Shown piece after piece: positions 16,813 through 25,377 of a stretch of DNA of 64,000 bases. The stretch's first letter is position 1, and every line of letters starts with the position of its first letter. The position numbers and the translations under genes were made by a program. The stretch is taken from contig NZ_SJKD01000005.1 of the NCBI RefSeq assembly GCF_004331485.1, positions 62,001 to 126,000 on the forward strand, in the 5' to 3' direction. The stretch comes from Kribbella capetownensis. GTDB taxonomy: Bacteria > Actinomycetota > Actinomycetes > Propionibacteriales > Kribbellaceae. The notes beneath the pieces are model-generated. The model did no database searches, had not been told where the DNA came from, and was given only the letters and a program-made list of their open reading frames with translations.

Positions 16813-19155
16813 ATGGCCGAACACCGTCGGTCGCCGGACGAGTCAACACAACAGCCGGCCGGCGAGCGCGGCCTACTCGGGCGCCGTCGCGTGCTCGGGT
16901 ACGTTCTCGCCGCGCCCACGCTTGCGGTCGGTGTGAGCTGGATCGCCGGCTCGGCCGATCCCCGGCCGGCGGATGCGGCGGTTCCCTCACTGCCTCAGCC
17001 GGAGGAGATCTTCGACCTCGGCGATCTGCAGAACCTCGCGGCCGCGCCCACCTCCGGCCTGATCTCGGTCGAGCTGAAGACGGACGGCACCGCGTACTTC
17101 GCCGTACCCCGGGCAGAGGTCGGCCAGGGCATGACCACGGCGATCGCGATGATCGTCGCCGAGGAGCTGGACCTGCCGATGGACATGGTCACCATCGGGC
17201 TCGCCGACGCACGGCCGGAGTTGCTGATGAATCAGCTGACCGGCGGCTCGAACTCGATGCGCAGCATGTACCTCCCGGTCCGCACGGCCGCCGCGATCAC
17301 TCGGCAGCGCCTGGTGGACACGGCCGCCGCGCACTGGGGCGTGTCGGCCGGCAAACTGACGACTCGCGGCGGCGTGGTGAGCGGACCGAGTGGGCGGACG
17401 GCGACGTACGGGTCGTTGACCCGGGCGGCCGCCAGTTCCCGGACGATCAAGGTGTCCGCCGAGCTCAAACCCCAGTCCGAGTTCAGGGTCCTCGGGCGCC
17501 CGCACAACCGCGTCGACGCTCACGACATCGTCACCGGCCGCAAGCAGTTCGGGATGGATATGGAGGTCCCGAACGCGAAGCCGACCATGGTGGCCCGGCC
17601 GCCGACGATCAACGGCACGGTGAAGTCGGTCAACAATCTCGCCGCGATCCGCGCGATGCCCGGTATCACCGACGTCGTCCCGATCACCCACGGCGTGGCG
17701 ATCCGGGGCGAGACGTTCGGCCAGTGCATCGACGCCATCCAGATGGTCGAGGCGACCTGGGGTCCCGGCACGGTGGACGGCGAGTCCGATGCCACCGTGC
17801 TGGCGAAATTGCGTGCGGCCCAGTTGCCGATGGCCGTGCCGCCGCTGCTGTCGAACACGATCGACGCCGAGTTCGTCTTCGCGTTCGCCAGCAACAGCCC
17901 GCTGGAACCGGACTGTGCGATCGCCGACGTCACCCCGGACAGGGCCGAGATCTGGGCCAGTCTCAAGGTGCCGATCGTCGCGCAGGAGGACATCGCCAAA
18001 CAGCTCGGGCTGCCGATCGACGCGGTGAAGGTGCACGTGATCCAGGGCGGCGGCTCGTTCGGCCGGCACCTGTTCCATGATGTGGCGGCCGAGGCGGCGG
18101 AGATCTCCCAGAAGATGGGCAAGCCGGTGAAGCTGTCGTGGTCGCGCACGGACAACTTCCGCCAGGGCCGCGTCCACCCGATGTGTACGTCGAGGGTCCG
18201 GGTCAACTATCTGGCCGGCAACGTGCTCAGCTACGAGCAGCGGCACACCAGTGTGGAGACGGACTTCGGTCACGGTCTCGGCGAGATGATCACCGCGTTC
18301 GCCGCGGACCTGCCGGTCGGCGGCAATCTCTCGTTCGCCGAGACGATCTTCGCGCTCAGCCAGTCCTCGCCGTACAACTTCGGTGTCACAACGCAGCTGC
18401 TGAACGAGGTCCCGCTGAAGTTCAACACCGGCAGCATGCGCAACATCTACTCGCCGAACGTCGTGTGTGCCGAGGAGCTCGTGGTCGACCGGCTCGCCGC
18501 GAAGTTCGGCCAGGACCCGATGCGGTTCCGCCGCAACTTCCTCAAGGACAAGAGACTGCTGGCGGTGCTGAACAAGGCGGCCGAGGTCGGCCGATGGGGC
18601 AAGGCGATGCCGAAGGGTACGGCGCAGGGTGTCGCGGTGCACGCGGAGTACCGGGGTGCGGTGGCGACGCTCGTCGAGATCGACTGCCGGCCGGAGACCG
18701 TGAACCGCCCCATCAGGGACGGCGTGAGCGGTCCGCGCGTGACCAAGGCCGTGATCGTGGTCGATCCCGGGTTCTGCATCAACCCGCGCGGGCTGGAAGC
18801 TCAGATGATCGGTGGCCTGCAGGACGCGATCGCGCTCGCGCTGACCTCGAGCCTGCACATCAAGAACGGCATGCCGCTCGAAGGCAGTTGGGACGACTAC
18901 TTCTACACCCGGCAGTGGAACACGCCGCAGGACGTCCAGGTGGTCATCATGCCCAACACCAGCGACAGTCCCAGTGGCGCCGGTGAGCTGGCGGTCGCCC
19001 CGGCCTTCGCCGCGGTCGCGTGTGCGTACGCCCGCGCCACCGGGACGATGCCGACGTACTTCCCGATCAACCACGGCACGCTGGGGTTCGAACCGCTGCC
19101 GCTGGAGCCGTCCACCCCGCAGTCACCGACCGACGGTCTCGACCACACGTTCTGA
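16813..19155 (+). CDS. Tat-exported molybdopterin hydroxylase large subunit (IorB-like)
   Basis: A 780-residue molybdenum hydroxylase subunit of the isoquinoline 1-oxidoreductase beta/xanthine dehydrogenase type. It oxidises an aldehyde or N-heterocycle by water-derived hydroxylation at a Mo-pterin centre. The N-terminus has twin arginines (LLGRRRVLGYVLAAPTLAVG) for Tat export. VPRAEVGQGMTTAIAMIVAE and GGGSFGRHLFHDVAAEA are cofactor-contact segments, and SPSGAGELAVAP carries the catalytic Glu of the GxGE motif. GGAGGAA precedes the ATG. The partner 2Fe-2S subunit follows after 7 bases. The substrate is unknown. Confidence 0.9.
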   Translation: MAEHRRSPDESTQQPAGERGLLGRRRVLGYVLAAPTLAVGVSWIAGSADPRPADAAVPSLPQPEEIFDLGDLQNLAAAPTSGLISVELKTDGTAYFAVPRAEVGQGMTTAIAMIVAEELDLPMDMVTIGLADARPELLMNQLTGGSNSMRSMYLPVRTAAAITRQRLVDTAAAHWGVSAGKLTTRGGVVSGPSGRTATYGSLTRAAASSRTIKVSAELKPQSEFRVLGRPHNRVDAHDIVTGRKQFGMDMEVPNAKPTMVARPPTINGTVKSVNNLAAIRAMPGITDVVPITHGVAIRGETFGQCIDAIQMVEATWGPGTVDGESDATVLAKLRAAQLPMAVPPLLSNTIDAEFVFAFASNSPLEPDCAIADVTPDRAEIWASLKVPIVAQEDIAKQLGLPIDAVKVHVIQGGGSFGRHLFHDVAAEAAEISQKMGKPVKLSWSRTDNFRQGRVHPMCTSRVRVNYLAGNVLSYEQRHTSVETDFGHGLGEMITAFAADLPVGGNLSFAETIFALSQSSPYNFGVTTQLLNEVPLKFNTGSMRNIYSPNVVCAEELVVDRLAAKFGQDPMRFRRNFLKDKRLLAVLNKAAEVGRWGKAMPKGTAQGVAVHAEYRGAVATLVEIDCRPETVNRPIRDGVSGPRVTKAVIVVDPGFCINPRGLEAQMIGGLQDAIALALTSSLHIKNGMPLEGSWDDYFYTRQWNTPQDVQVVIMPNTSDSPSGAGELAVAPAFAAVACAYARATGTMPTYFPINHGTLGFEPLPLEPSTPQSPTDGLDHTF

Positions 19156-19162
19156 GGAATTC

Positions 19163-19639
19163 ATGGCAACCCACACTTTCACACTCAACGGCAAGCAGAT
19201 CAGCGTCGAGGCCGAGGGCAACGTCCGTCTGCTGTGGGTGCTCCGCGACCTGCTGGGCGTGACCGGCCCGAAGTACGGGTGCGCGCTGGAGGTCTGCAGG
19301 TCGTGCACGTCTCACATCAACGGCAAAGCCTTCAATCCGTGCTCGGTGCAGGTGAAGGACATCGAGCCGGACGACGAGATCACGACGATCGAAGGCCTGC
19401 CGGCGACCGTCGGCAAGGATCTGCACCCGATGCAGCAGGCCTGGCTCGACAACGACGTCTCGCAGTGCGGCTACTGCCAGCCCGGCCAGATCATGGCGGC
19501 CGTTGCCAAGGTCAAGCAGGCCCACGCGGAGGGCCACGAGATCACCGACGCGGACCTGGACGAGTTGCGCAACATCTGCCGGTGTGGCACCTACTCCCGG
19601 ATCCGCGAGGCCATCAAGGCCGGCGCCCAGGACATGTGA
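19163..19639 (+). CDS. 2Fe-2S subunit of molybdenum hydroxylase (IorA-like)
   Basis: A 158-residue two-cluster ferredoxin subunit. The plant-type 2Fe-2S ligands are C40, C45, C48 and C60; the second cluster ligands are C102, C105, C139 and C141 (QCGYCQPGQIM and ICRCGTYSRI). It passes electrons from the Mo centre of the large subunit to an acceptor. The first loop reads CALEVCRSC, with Arg where Gly is more usual. GAGGA precedes the ATG at 19163. It has no export signal and probably travels with the Tat-tagged partner. Confidence 0.92.
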   Translation: MATHTFTLNGKQISVEAEGNVRLLWVLRDLLGVTGPKYGCALEVCRSCTSHINGKAFNPCSVQVKDIEPDDEITTIEGLPATVGKDLHPMQQAWLDNDVSQCGYCQPGQIMAAVAKVKQAHAEGHEITDADLDELRNICRCGTYSRIREAIKAGAQDM

Positions 19640-19645
19640 GGCAGC

Positions 19646-20232
19646 GTGCGTGACGTTCTCCCGCACATCCAGCCGTGGTGCACCGATGGCGGGCGGTTCG
19701 CCGTAGCCACGGTCATCGACACGTTCCGCTCGGCGCCTCGCCAACCGGGTGCGGCGATGGCAGTCTCCGGCGACAACGTCGTGGTGGGCAGCGTGTCCGG
19801 GGGTTGCGTTGAAGCCGACGTGTACGAGGTGGCTCGTGAGGTCATCAAGACGGGCCTGCCGGTCGTACGGCGGTACGGCGTCTCCGATGATGACGTCATC
19901 GCCGTGGGGCTGACGTGCGGGGGAGTGATCGAAGTCCTGGTGGAGCCGGTCGACGTGGCCGGGTTCGACGCGGTTGCCGACGCGGTCGACTCAGGTCTGG
20001 CCGGACGGAGTCACCGGCAGTCTCGGTGACTCGGGCCTGGACACGCCGTACCCACGAGGATCGATTGTCCCGCCTGTCGTCACCCACCGGCTTGGACCTA
20101 GGCGCGCGAACCCCCGAGGAGACCGCAATCTCCATCGCAGCAGAAATCATCGCCACCCGCTCCCCAGCCACCGCCCAGCCCCTCTCAACCATCAAGGGCC
20201 GAATCCACCGCGAGCCCGCAGGCGTGGCCTGA
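19646..20232 (+). pseudogene. xdhC: Decayed xdhC (molybdenum-enzyme maturation factor)
   Basis: Remnant of an XdhC/CoxI-type factor that inserts sulfurated Mo cofactor into hydroxylases. Codons from the GTG at 19646 give a normal N-terminal part (VVVGSVSGGCVEADVYEVAR, LTCGGVIEVLVEPVD) that hits a stop at 20029. The typical C-terminal motif (SPTGLDLGARTPEETAISIA) continues in another frame up to 20232. About 587 bases remain where a full gene needs about 1.1 kb, and the Rossmann-fold middle is missing. A frameshift and internal deletion have therefore destroyed it, directly downstream of the enzyme it would serve. Confidence 0.88.
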
Positions 20233-20236
20233 GGGA

Positions 20237-21064
20237 TCAGGCGTAGGTGGGGAGGGTGGACAGGAAGTTGAGTAGCAGGGTGTTCACCTGGTCGGGGGCG
20301 TCGAGTTGTGGCCAGTGGCCGACGTCGTTGATTCGCTCGTACCGCCATGGGGCGGTGACGAAAGCGGCGGTGCCGGTCAGGGCCTGTTCGGTGATGGCGA
20401 GGTCTTCGGTGCTCCAGATTCCCATCGTCGGGGCCTGAATGGGCGGGAGCTCCGTCGGAGGCCGGATCAGTGACTCCGGCGGCAGGATCGCCCGGTACAC
20501 CCCGAGGCTTGCCGTCAGGGCCGCGGGGTCGCGGAGGTGCATGATGACGGAGTCGATGTCGGGGTGCCGGCTCCAGGCGCGCAGGTTCGCGAAGTCATTG
20601 TCGGCGAGCCAGCGTTCGGCGACGCCGGGGAACTGGAACAGCAGCATGTACCAGGATTTCTCGCGTTGTTCCCAGCCCGCGGCCGCGAACGCCGCCGGGT
20701 GTCCGACTGACAGGCAGGTCAGGCTGGCGACCCGTTCGGGCGACAGGGCGGCGAGTACGGCGCCAATCGCACCGCCCCAGTCGTGGCCCACGACATTGGC
20801 CCGTGGCGCGCCCAGGACGTCGAGGAGACCGATCAGGTCGCTGACCATCTGGATCATTCCGTAGCTCGCGACGGTGCCAGGTTTGGCGGACCGGCCGAAT
20901 CCGCGAAGGTCGGGGGCAATGGTTCGGTAGCCGGCCTCGCCGAGCGCGGTGATCTGGTGGCGCCAGACCTCATGGCTGTCGGGCCAGCCGTGCAGCAGGA
21001 GGACGGGCTCGCCGTCGCCAAGGTCCTCGACCTCGAGGACCGTTCCGTTGATGTCCCTGCGCAT
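20237..21064 (-). CDS. Alpha/beta hydrolase (epoxide hydrolase/haloalkane dehalogenase-like)
   Basis: A 275-residue alpha/beta hydrolase. Visible are the HGWPD oxyanion segment (25-29), the nucleophile elbow VVGHDWGGAI with Asp95, and the catalytic His250 in DVGHWPQLDAP. An Asp nucleophile points to epoxide hydrolase or dehalogenase chemistry and away from esterases. AAGGAG lies close before the ATG. It starts 19 bases after the FAD monooxygenase stop, so both are probably one operon: an oxygenase making an epoxide and a hydrolase opening it is an attractive inference. Confidence 0.88.
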   Translation of the reverse strand: MRRDINGTVLEVEDLGDGEPVLLLHGWPDSHEVWRHQITALGEAGYRTIAPDLRGFGRSAKPGTVASYGMIQMVSDLIGLLDVLGAPRANVVGHDWGGAIGAVLAALSPERVASLTCLSVGHPAAFAAAGWEQREKSWYMLLFQFPGVAERWLADNDFANLRAWSRHPDIDSVIMHLRDPAALTASLGVYRAILPPESLIRPPTELPPIQAPTMGIWSTEDLAITEQALTGTAAFVTAPWRYERINDVGHWPQLDAPDQVNTLLLNFLSTLPTYA

Positions 21065-21083
21065 GGCGAACTCCTTGCCGGAT

Positions 21084-22505
21084 TCAGCTGGACGCGGTCG
21101 TGATCGTGGAGAGGAGTTCGGCGCGGCCGGGGCCAGGGCTCGGGTACTGCGGAGCGTTGGCGCCGAGCGTGAGGACCTTGCCGACCATGCCGGGCGCTGC
21201 CAGTGCCTCCTGGGGAGTGCTCAGCATCGACATGACTGACGCGTACGCACGCAGTACGTCGGGATCCTGCTGGGCAGCCGCATACAACGCTTTAGTCATC
21301 GCCCAGCTCGGGTCCGACGTTTGGTACGTCTCGCCGGCCACATCGGCGGCGAGCTCGTTCAGCCGGTGCCGGTCGAAGGCCAGCGTCATCCGGTACAGCG
21401 AGGCGACCGTGCTCTCGGTGATCTCGTCGAACCGCCGTACCAGCTTCTCCGGCTGGTCTGGGCTGACGTCGCGGAGCAGATCGCGCAGAGCGCAGGCGTG
21501 CAGCAAGCCGATCGACGCGCCGCGGCCGAGCGAGGGGTTCGTGCACGCCCATGCGTCGCCGACCGCAACGAGCCCGGTGACCACCGGCTCGCCATCGACG
21601 ACGAAGCGGTGGTACCGGTCTTCGATCCCGGCGATCACCTGGACGTCGGTGATCGGTTCGGCCTCTCCCCAGTGGGCTGCGGTCGGATACAGCTTCAGCG
21701 CCGCCTGCCACGAGGCCGTGTCGCGCAGCCCGCGCAGGTGCTTGTCCCGGGCGGACGTGGTGAATCCGACGCCCCAGGTGCCGTTGTCGCCGGGAAGGGT
21801 CAGGACCGACAGGCTGTCGAAGTGCTGCAGCAAGGTGCCCAGGGCCGCGGGCCGGGATCCGTCCGGTGAACGGAAGTGGCGGGCGTAGTACACGAAGCCT
21901 GAATCCTCGCGCTCCTCGTGGGGGCGGCGGCCGCCGGCGGACTCGACCATGGCGCCGATCGGCGACCGTCGCCCGGTCGCGTCGACGACGAGATCGGCAC
22001 GGAGTACGGCGCCGCTGTCGATCACGACTCCGGTCACGTGTGGCGCCGCTGCGACCAAGCGGCGACCGGTGACCAATCCGCGGACCGTGACGCCGCGGCG
22101 GATCGAAACACCGTGGGTTCGCTGTGCGACCTCAGCGGCTGCGGCCTCGAGGACCGGACGCCGGGCCGTCACCGTGTCGAACCGCTCGTCGCCGTCGCGC
22201 CTGCCGCCGGTCAGGTCGGGCGGCAGCTCACCGAACACGTTCAGACGCGCGCCGCCGAAGGCGATCACCTGCTCGAGGACCGCCGGCAGCTCGCGCTGCA
22301 TCAGCGCCCGCCAGCGGGGCAACATGAAGTGCAACTGGCGGAACTGGTTGACTCCCGGCCGTTCCCACTGGTCCCAGACGGTGTCGGCATCGCCGGGCGC
22401 GGCCTCGTCCCGTTCCAGGACCTGCACGCTGTGGCCGTCGCGGGCCAGGAGCATCGCTGTGACCAGGCCGTTCAGGCCGGCACCCAGTACGACGATTTCC
22501 GCCAT
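21084..22505 (-). CDS. FAD-dependent monooxygenase-like protein
   Basis: A 473-residue flavoprotein. The N-terminus carries the dinucleotide fold (IVVLGAGLNGLVTAMLLARD, with E31 in LERDE). ADLVVDATGRRSPIG is the DG-type second FAD motif, and LVAVGDAWACTNPSLGRGAS is the GD motif of group A monooxygenases. The overall pattern resembles epoxidase or hydroxylase flavoproteins. The last 100 residues are helical. Its start faces that of the AAA/GNAT protein across 180 bases, and a tandem repeat lies in that gap. Confidence 0.82.
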   Translation of the reverse strand: MAEIVVLGAGLNGLVTAMLLARDGHSVQVLERDEAAPGDADTVWDQWERPGVNQFRQLHFMLPRWRALMQRELPAVLEQVIAFGGARLNVFGELPPDLTGGRRDGDERFDTVTARRPVLEAAAAEVAQRTHGVSIRRGVTVRGLVTGRRLVAAAPHVTGVVIDSGAVLRADLVVDATGRRSPIGAMVESAGGRRPHEEREDSGFVYYARHFRSPDGSRPAALGTLLQHFDSLSVLTLPGDNGTWGVGFTTSARDKHLRGLRDTASWQAALKLYPTAAHWGEAEPITDVQVIAGIEDRYHRFVVDGEPVVTGLVAVGDAWACTNPSLGRGASIGLLHACALRDLLRDVSPDQPEKLVRRFDEITESTVASLYRMTLAFDRHRLNELAADVAGETYQTSDPSWAMTKALYAAAQQDPDVLRAYASVMSMLSTPQEALAAPGMVGKVLTLGANAPQYPSPGPGRAELLSTITTASS

Positions 22506-22570
22506 CTCACACCTCCGGAGCTGTCTCAGTGCCGGCAGCGTGCGGCACCGACCTGCTCACCTGCCAGACC

Positions 22571-22592
22571 AATCACTGTCCAATGACTGTCC
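22571..22592. promoter_or_regulatory. Tandem 11-base repeat in a divergent promoter
   Basis: AATCACTGTCC is followed directly by AATGACTGTCC, giving the heptamer ACTGTCC twice at an 11-base spacing. This is the geometry of sites bound by SARP-type activators, though the heptamer itself is not a known one. It lies 66 bases upstream of the FAD gene and 94 bases upstream of the AAA gene. Confidence 0.4.
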
Positions 22593-22685
22593 GAACGCCG
22601 TACGAGATGTCCGTTCGTCTTGACCGCCAACCGGGCGAGGAGCAGGTTGGACTGAGGATGCTCGGAGTGCCGAAGGGGGTGGCGC

Positions 22686-24824
22686 ATGACGAGCCGTGAC
22701 AAGTCCACGCCAATCGCGGGGACCGGTGCGATCACGGTGGCGGATCGGCTTCGGCAGGCGCGGCGCCGGCGGTTCGTCGGGCGGACCGGTGAGCTCGAGT
22801 TGTTCCGTACGGCGGTGACGTCGGTGGAGTCCGGCTTCACTGTGCTGTTCGTGCACGGGCCGGGAGGGATCGGGAAGACCACCTTGCTCGGCGCTCTGGC
22901 CGAGGCCGCCGAGGAGGCTGGTGCGACGGCAGTGCGCCTGGACGCCCGGACGATCGAGCCGTCACCGCCCGGGTTCTACGCCGCCCTCGGCGTACGGGAC
23001 CAAGCAGCACCCCTGGAGAGCCTCGCTGCGCACCCTCGCCCGATTCTCTTCATCGACACCTACGAGCAGTTGCTGCCGCTCGACAACTGGCTGCGCGAGG
23101 AGTTTCTCCCGGCGCTGCCCGCGGACGCGCTGGTCGTGGCCGCGGGGCGGACGCCGCCCTCGCCGCAGTGGGCGAGCGATCACGGCTGGAGCGAGCTGTT
23201 GCGAGTGGTTGCCCTGCGCAACCTGCAACCCGACGACGCGCGCGCCTACCTGCACGCCGCCGGCGTGCCCGAGGACCTGCACGGACGCGTGCTCGAGATG
23301 ACTCACGGACATCCGCTCGCACTGTCCCTGCTGGTCGATGTCGTCGAGCAGCACCGAGGTGCGCTCGCACCGGGCCTGTCCCTGCAGGAAACGCCGGACG
23401 TGGTTCGGGTGCTGCTCGAACACTTCGTCGAGTGGGTTCCCAGCCCACGGCACCGGGAAGCGTTGGAGGCCTGCGCGCATGCCCGCTTCACCACCGAAGA
23501 TCTGCTCCGCACCGTGCTCGGCGGCGACGACGCCCACGAGCTGTTCGGCTGGCTGCGGGGGCTGTCGTTCATCGAAGAGGACCCGTACGGCGTGTTCCCG
23601 CACGACGTGGCGCGGGACGTGCTCGACGCGGACCTGCGCTGGCGGGACCGAGCCTCGTACGCCGACCTGCACCGGCGAGTACGTCGGCACCTGGTGGAGC
23701 AGGCACGCCGTACCGGGGGACTGGAACAGCACCGCTGGACCGCCGACATCATCTTCCTCCACCGCAACAACCCGGCGATGAGAAGCTTTTGGGACTGGGA
23801 GTCGTTCGGCCAGGCTTTCCCCGACGAGCTTCGCGACGAGGACCGCGCTCCGATCCTTGCGATGACCAGGCGACATCAGGGGGCTGAGCAGGCCGAGTTC
23901 GTGGCGCACTGGATGGAGCATCCGGCGGCGAACTTTGTCGCCTTCCGGGCCGGCGCCGGCGATCCGATCGGCTACGCCGGGGAGATCACGCTGGAGCAGG
24001 TCGGTGAGTCCGACCTCGCCGCCGACCCCGGGGCCGCGGCGATCTGGGACTACGCACAGCGACACGGCCCGCCGCGGCCGGGGGAGACCGTGTACGCGGC
24101 CAGGTTCTTCATGGATCGCGAGGTCTATCAGAGGCCGTCGGCGTCGAACAACGTGATCACCGCGCGGCACATCCAGCATGTGCTGACCACTCCGGGACTG
24201 TCCTGGGACTTCATCGCGTGTTTCGAGGACGCAGCCTTCTGGGAGCCCTTCTTCGGCTACATCGACTACCACCGGGTGCATGAGGCGGAGTACGACATCG
24301 GCAACCATCACTACGCCGTGTATGCCCATGACTTCCGGCGGCTGGGGCCTTTGGGCTGGCTGGAGCTGATGTCCGATCGGGAGATCGGCGCTCCTGCCGG
24401 ACCGCCGACGGGCGCCGACCCCGAACTGGTGCTCTCCCAGCCCGAATTCGCCCAGGCGGTGCGTGCCGCCCTGCGGTCGCTGCACCGGCCCGACCGGCTG
24501 GCCGGCAGTCCACTCCTGCGCTCCCGGCTGGTCCGCGACCACGGTGACGCATCCGCCGACACGCTTTGCGCCCTCCTCCTGGAGGCCGCCGAGTCACTCC
24601 GTGCCGACCCGCGTGACGAGCGACCATTCCGGGCTGTCGACCGAACCTTCCTACGACCCGCCGCGACCCAGGAACGCGCCGCGGAGGTGCTCGGCCTGCC
24701 GTTCACCACCTACCGCCGTCAGCTCGCCCGGGGCGTCGATCAGATCATCGACTGGCTGTGGACCCGAGAAGTGCACGGCCCGCCTCCGACTGTTAATCGA
24801 TTGACGGTGGGGGATGGGGGCTGA
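22686..24824 (+). CDS. AAA NTPase with acyltransferase-like and HTH-like parts
   Basis: A 712-residue protein. Residues 29-350 are a STAND-type AAA domain: RRFVGRTGELELF, Walker A GPGGIGKTT (58-66) and Walker B LFIDTYE (121-127). Residues about 380-560 look like a GNAT-type fold (FVAHWMEHPAANFVAFRAG, SNNVITARHIQHVLTTPGL) but lack the DNA-binding repeats of usual STAND proteins. The C-terminal end (AAEVLGLPFTTYRRQLARG) resembles a helix-turn-helix. It is divergent from the FAD enzyme operon, so it is a plausible ATP-driven regulator of it. The start at 22686 has a weak ribosome site. Confidence 0.72.
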   Translation: MTSRDKSTPIAGTGAITVADRLRQARRRRFVGRTGELELFRTAVTSVESGFTVLFVHGPGGIGKTTLLGALAEAAEEAGATAVRLDARTIEPSPPGFYAALGVRDQAAPLESLAAHPRPILFIDTYEQLLPLDNWLREEFLPALPADALVVAAGRTPPSPQWASDHGWSELLRVVALRNLQPDDARAYLHAAGVPEDLHGRVLEMTHGHPLALSLLVDVVEQHRGALAPGLSLQETPDVVRVLLEHFVEWVPSPRHREALEACAHARFTTEDLLRTVLGGDDAHELFGWLRGLSFIEEDPYGVFPHDVARDVLDADLRWRDRASYADLHRRVRRHLVEQARRTGGLEQHRWTADIIFLHRNNPAMRSFWDWESFGQAFPDELRDEDRAPILAMTRRHQGAEQAEFVAHWMEHPAANFVAFRAGAGDPIGYAGEITLEQVGESDLAADPGAAAIWDYAQRHGPPRPGETVYAARFFMDREVYQRPSASNNVITARHIQHVLTTPGLSWDFIACFEDAAFWEPFFGYIDYHRVHEAEYDIGNHHYAVYAHDFRRLGPLGWLELMSDREIGAPAGPPTGADPELVLSQPEFAQAVRAALRSLHRPDRLAGSPLLRSRLVRDHGDASADTLCALLLEAAESLRADPRDERPFRAVDRTFLRPAATQERAAEVLGLPFTTYRRQLARGVDQIIDWLWTREVHGPPPTVNRLTVGDGG

Positions 24825-24840
24825 TCTGCTGAGGGGACGT

Positions 24841-24859
24841 GCGCCGGATCAGCCGGCGC
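24841..24859. terminator. Hairpin after the AAA gene
   Basis: GCGCCGG (24841-24847) pairs with CCGGCGC (24853-24859) across 5 bases, 17 bases after the AAA stop codon and just before a strong ribosome site. It has no T-run. It may end the upstream transcript. Confidence 0.45.
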
Positions 24860-24880
24860 GGACCGGAAGGAGGGAAGCGT

Positions 24881-24952
24881 ATGTCTGTCCTGCCCAGCAG
24901 CTTCGCTCTGAAAGGTCTTTGGTTTGGCATTCGCACGTTCGTTCAGCTGTGA
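24881..24952 (+). CDS. Possible 23-codon leader ORF of the RNHCP gene
   Basis: A strong ribosome site (GGAAGGAGG) is followed 7 bases later by an ATG that opens a 23-codon frame (start MSVLPSS, end TFVQL) with a TGA at 24950-24952. It overlaps the beginning of the RNHCP gene in another frame, whose own start is a weak TTG. It may be a translated leader peptide, or the original start of the RNHCP gene cut off by a frameshift. Confidence 0.35.
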   Translation: MSVLPSSFALKGLWFGIRTFVQL

Positions 24953-25331
24953 GCATTGCGGCGTAGAGGTTTCCCTCGACGCCCCTGGAACCACCCATCG
25001 AAATCATTGCCCGAGTTGTCTGTGGTCGCGTCATCTGGACCGCAACGTGCCGGGTGATCGCAAGGCCGACTGCAGCGGCGGGATGGAACCGATCGCGGTC
25101 ACGGTCCGCGGCGAGGGCCGGTGGGTCCTCATCCACCGATGCACCAACTGCGGCCGCCTCCGGCTCAACAAGACCGCCGGTGACGACAACGTCCTGCTGC
25201 TGATGCGGCTGGCGGCCCTGCCGCTGACCATGCCGTTCATCCCGTTCGCGGCCGAGCCCGAAACCGAGGGCAACGGCAACGGTTCGCATCCCGCCCCACG
25301 CAAGCCGAGGGCGCGCAAGGCGAAGGCCTGA
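24924..25331 (+). CDS. RNHCP-domain zinc-ribbon protein
   Basis: A 135-residue protein of the RNHCP family. The family signature is HRNHCPSCLWSRHLD, with CxxC pairs before it (CEHCG) and after it (CTNCGRLRLN), enough for two zinc sites. The function of the family is unknown. No ATG is available; a TTG at 24924, 8 bases after AAAGG, gives a natural N-terminus. The C-terminus is a basic tail (RKPRARKAKA) suggesting nucleic-acid contact. See the overlapping leader ORF. Confidence 0.8.
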   Translation: MAFARSFSCEHCGVEVSLDAPGTTHRNHCPSCLWSRHLDRNVPGDRKADCSGGMEPIAVTVRGEGRWVLIHRCTNCGRLRLNKTAGDDNVLLLMRLAALPLTMPFIPFAAEPETEGNGNGSHPAPRKPRARKAKA

Positions 25332-25342
25332 GGGACGCCTCT

Positions 25343-25377
25343 CGGTCGGGGGAAGCGCCGGGCGCTTCCCCCGACCG
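25343..25377. terminator. Bidirectional terminator hairpin, RNHCP gene/vanS
   Basis: A perfect 17-base inverted repeat with a single central G (25343-25359 against 25361-25377), GC-rich, lying exactly between the RNHCP gene and the vanS stop codon. It is the strongest hairpin in the window and would serve both converging transcripts. Confidence 0.8.

Noticed and set aside
16987..19074. 695-residue open frame antisense to the Mo hydroxylase gene
   Set aside because: It is a high-GC shadow rich in Arg, Asp and His with no domain pattern; the sense frame has all the motifs of a molybdenum hydroxylase.
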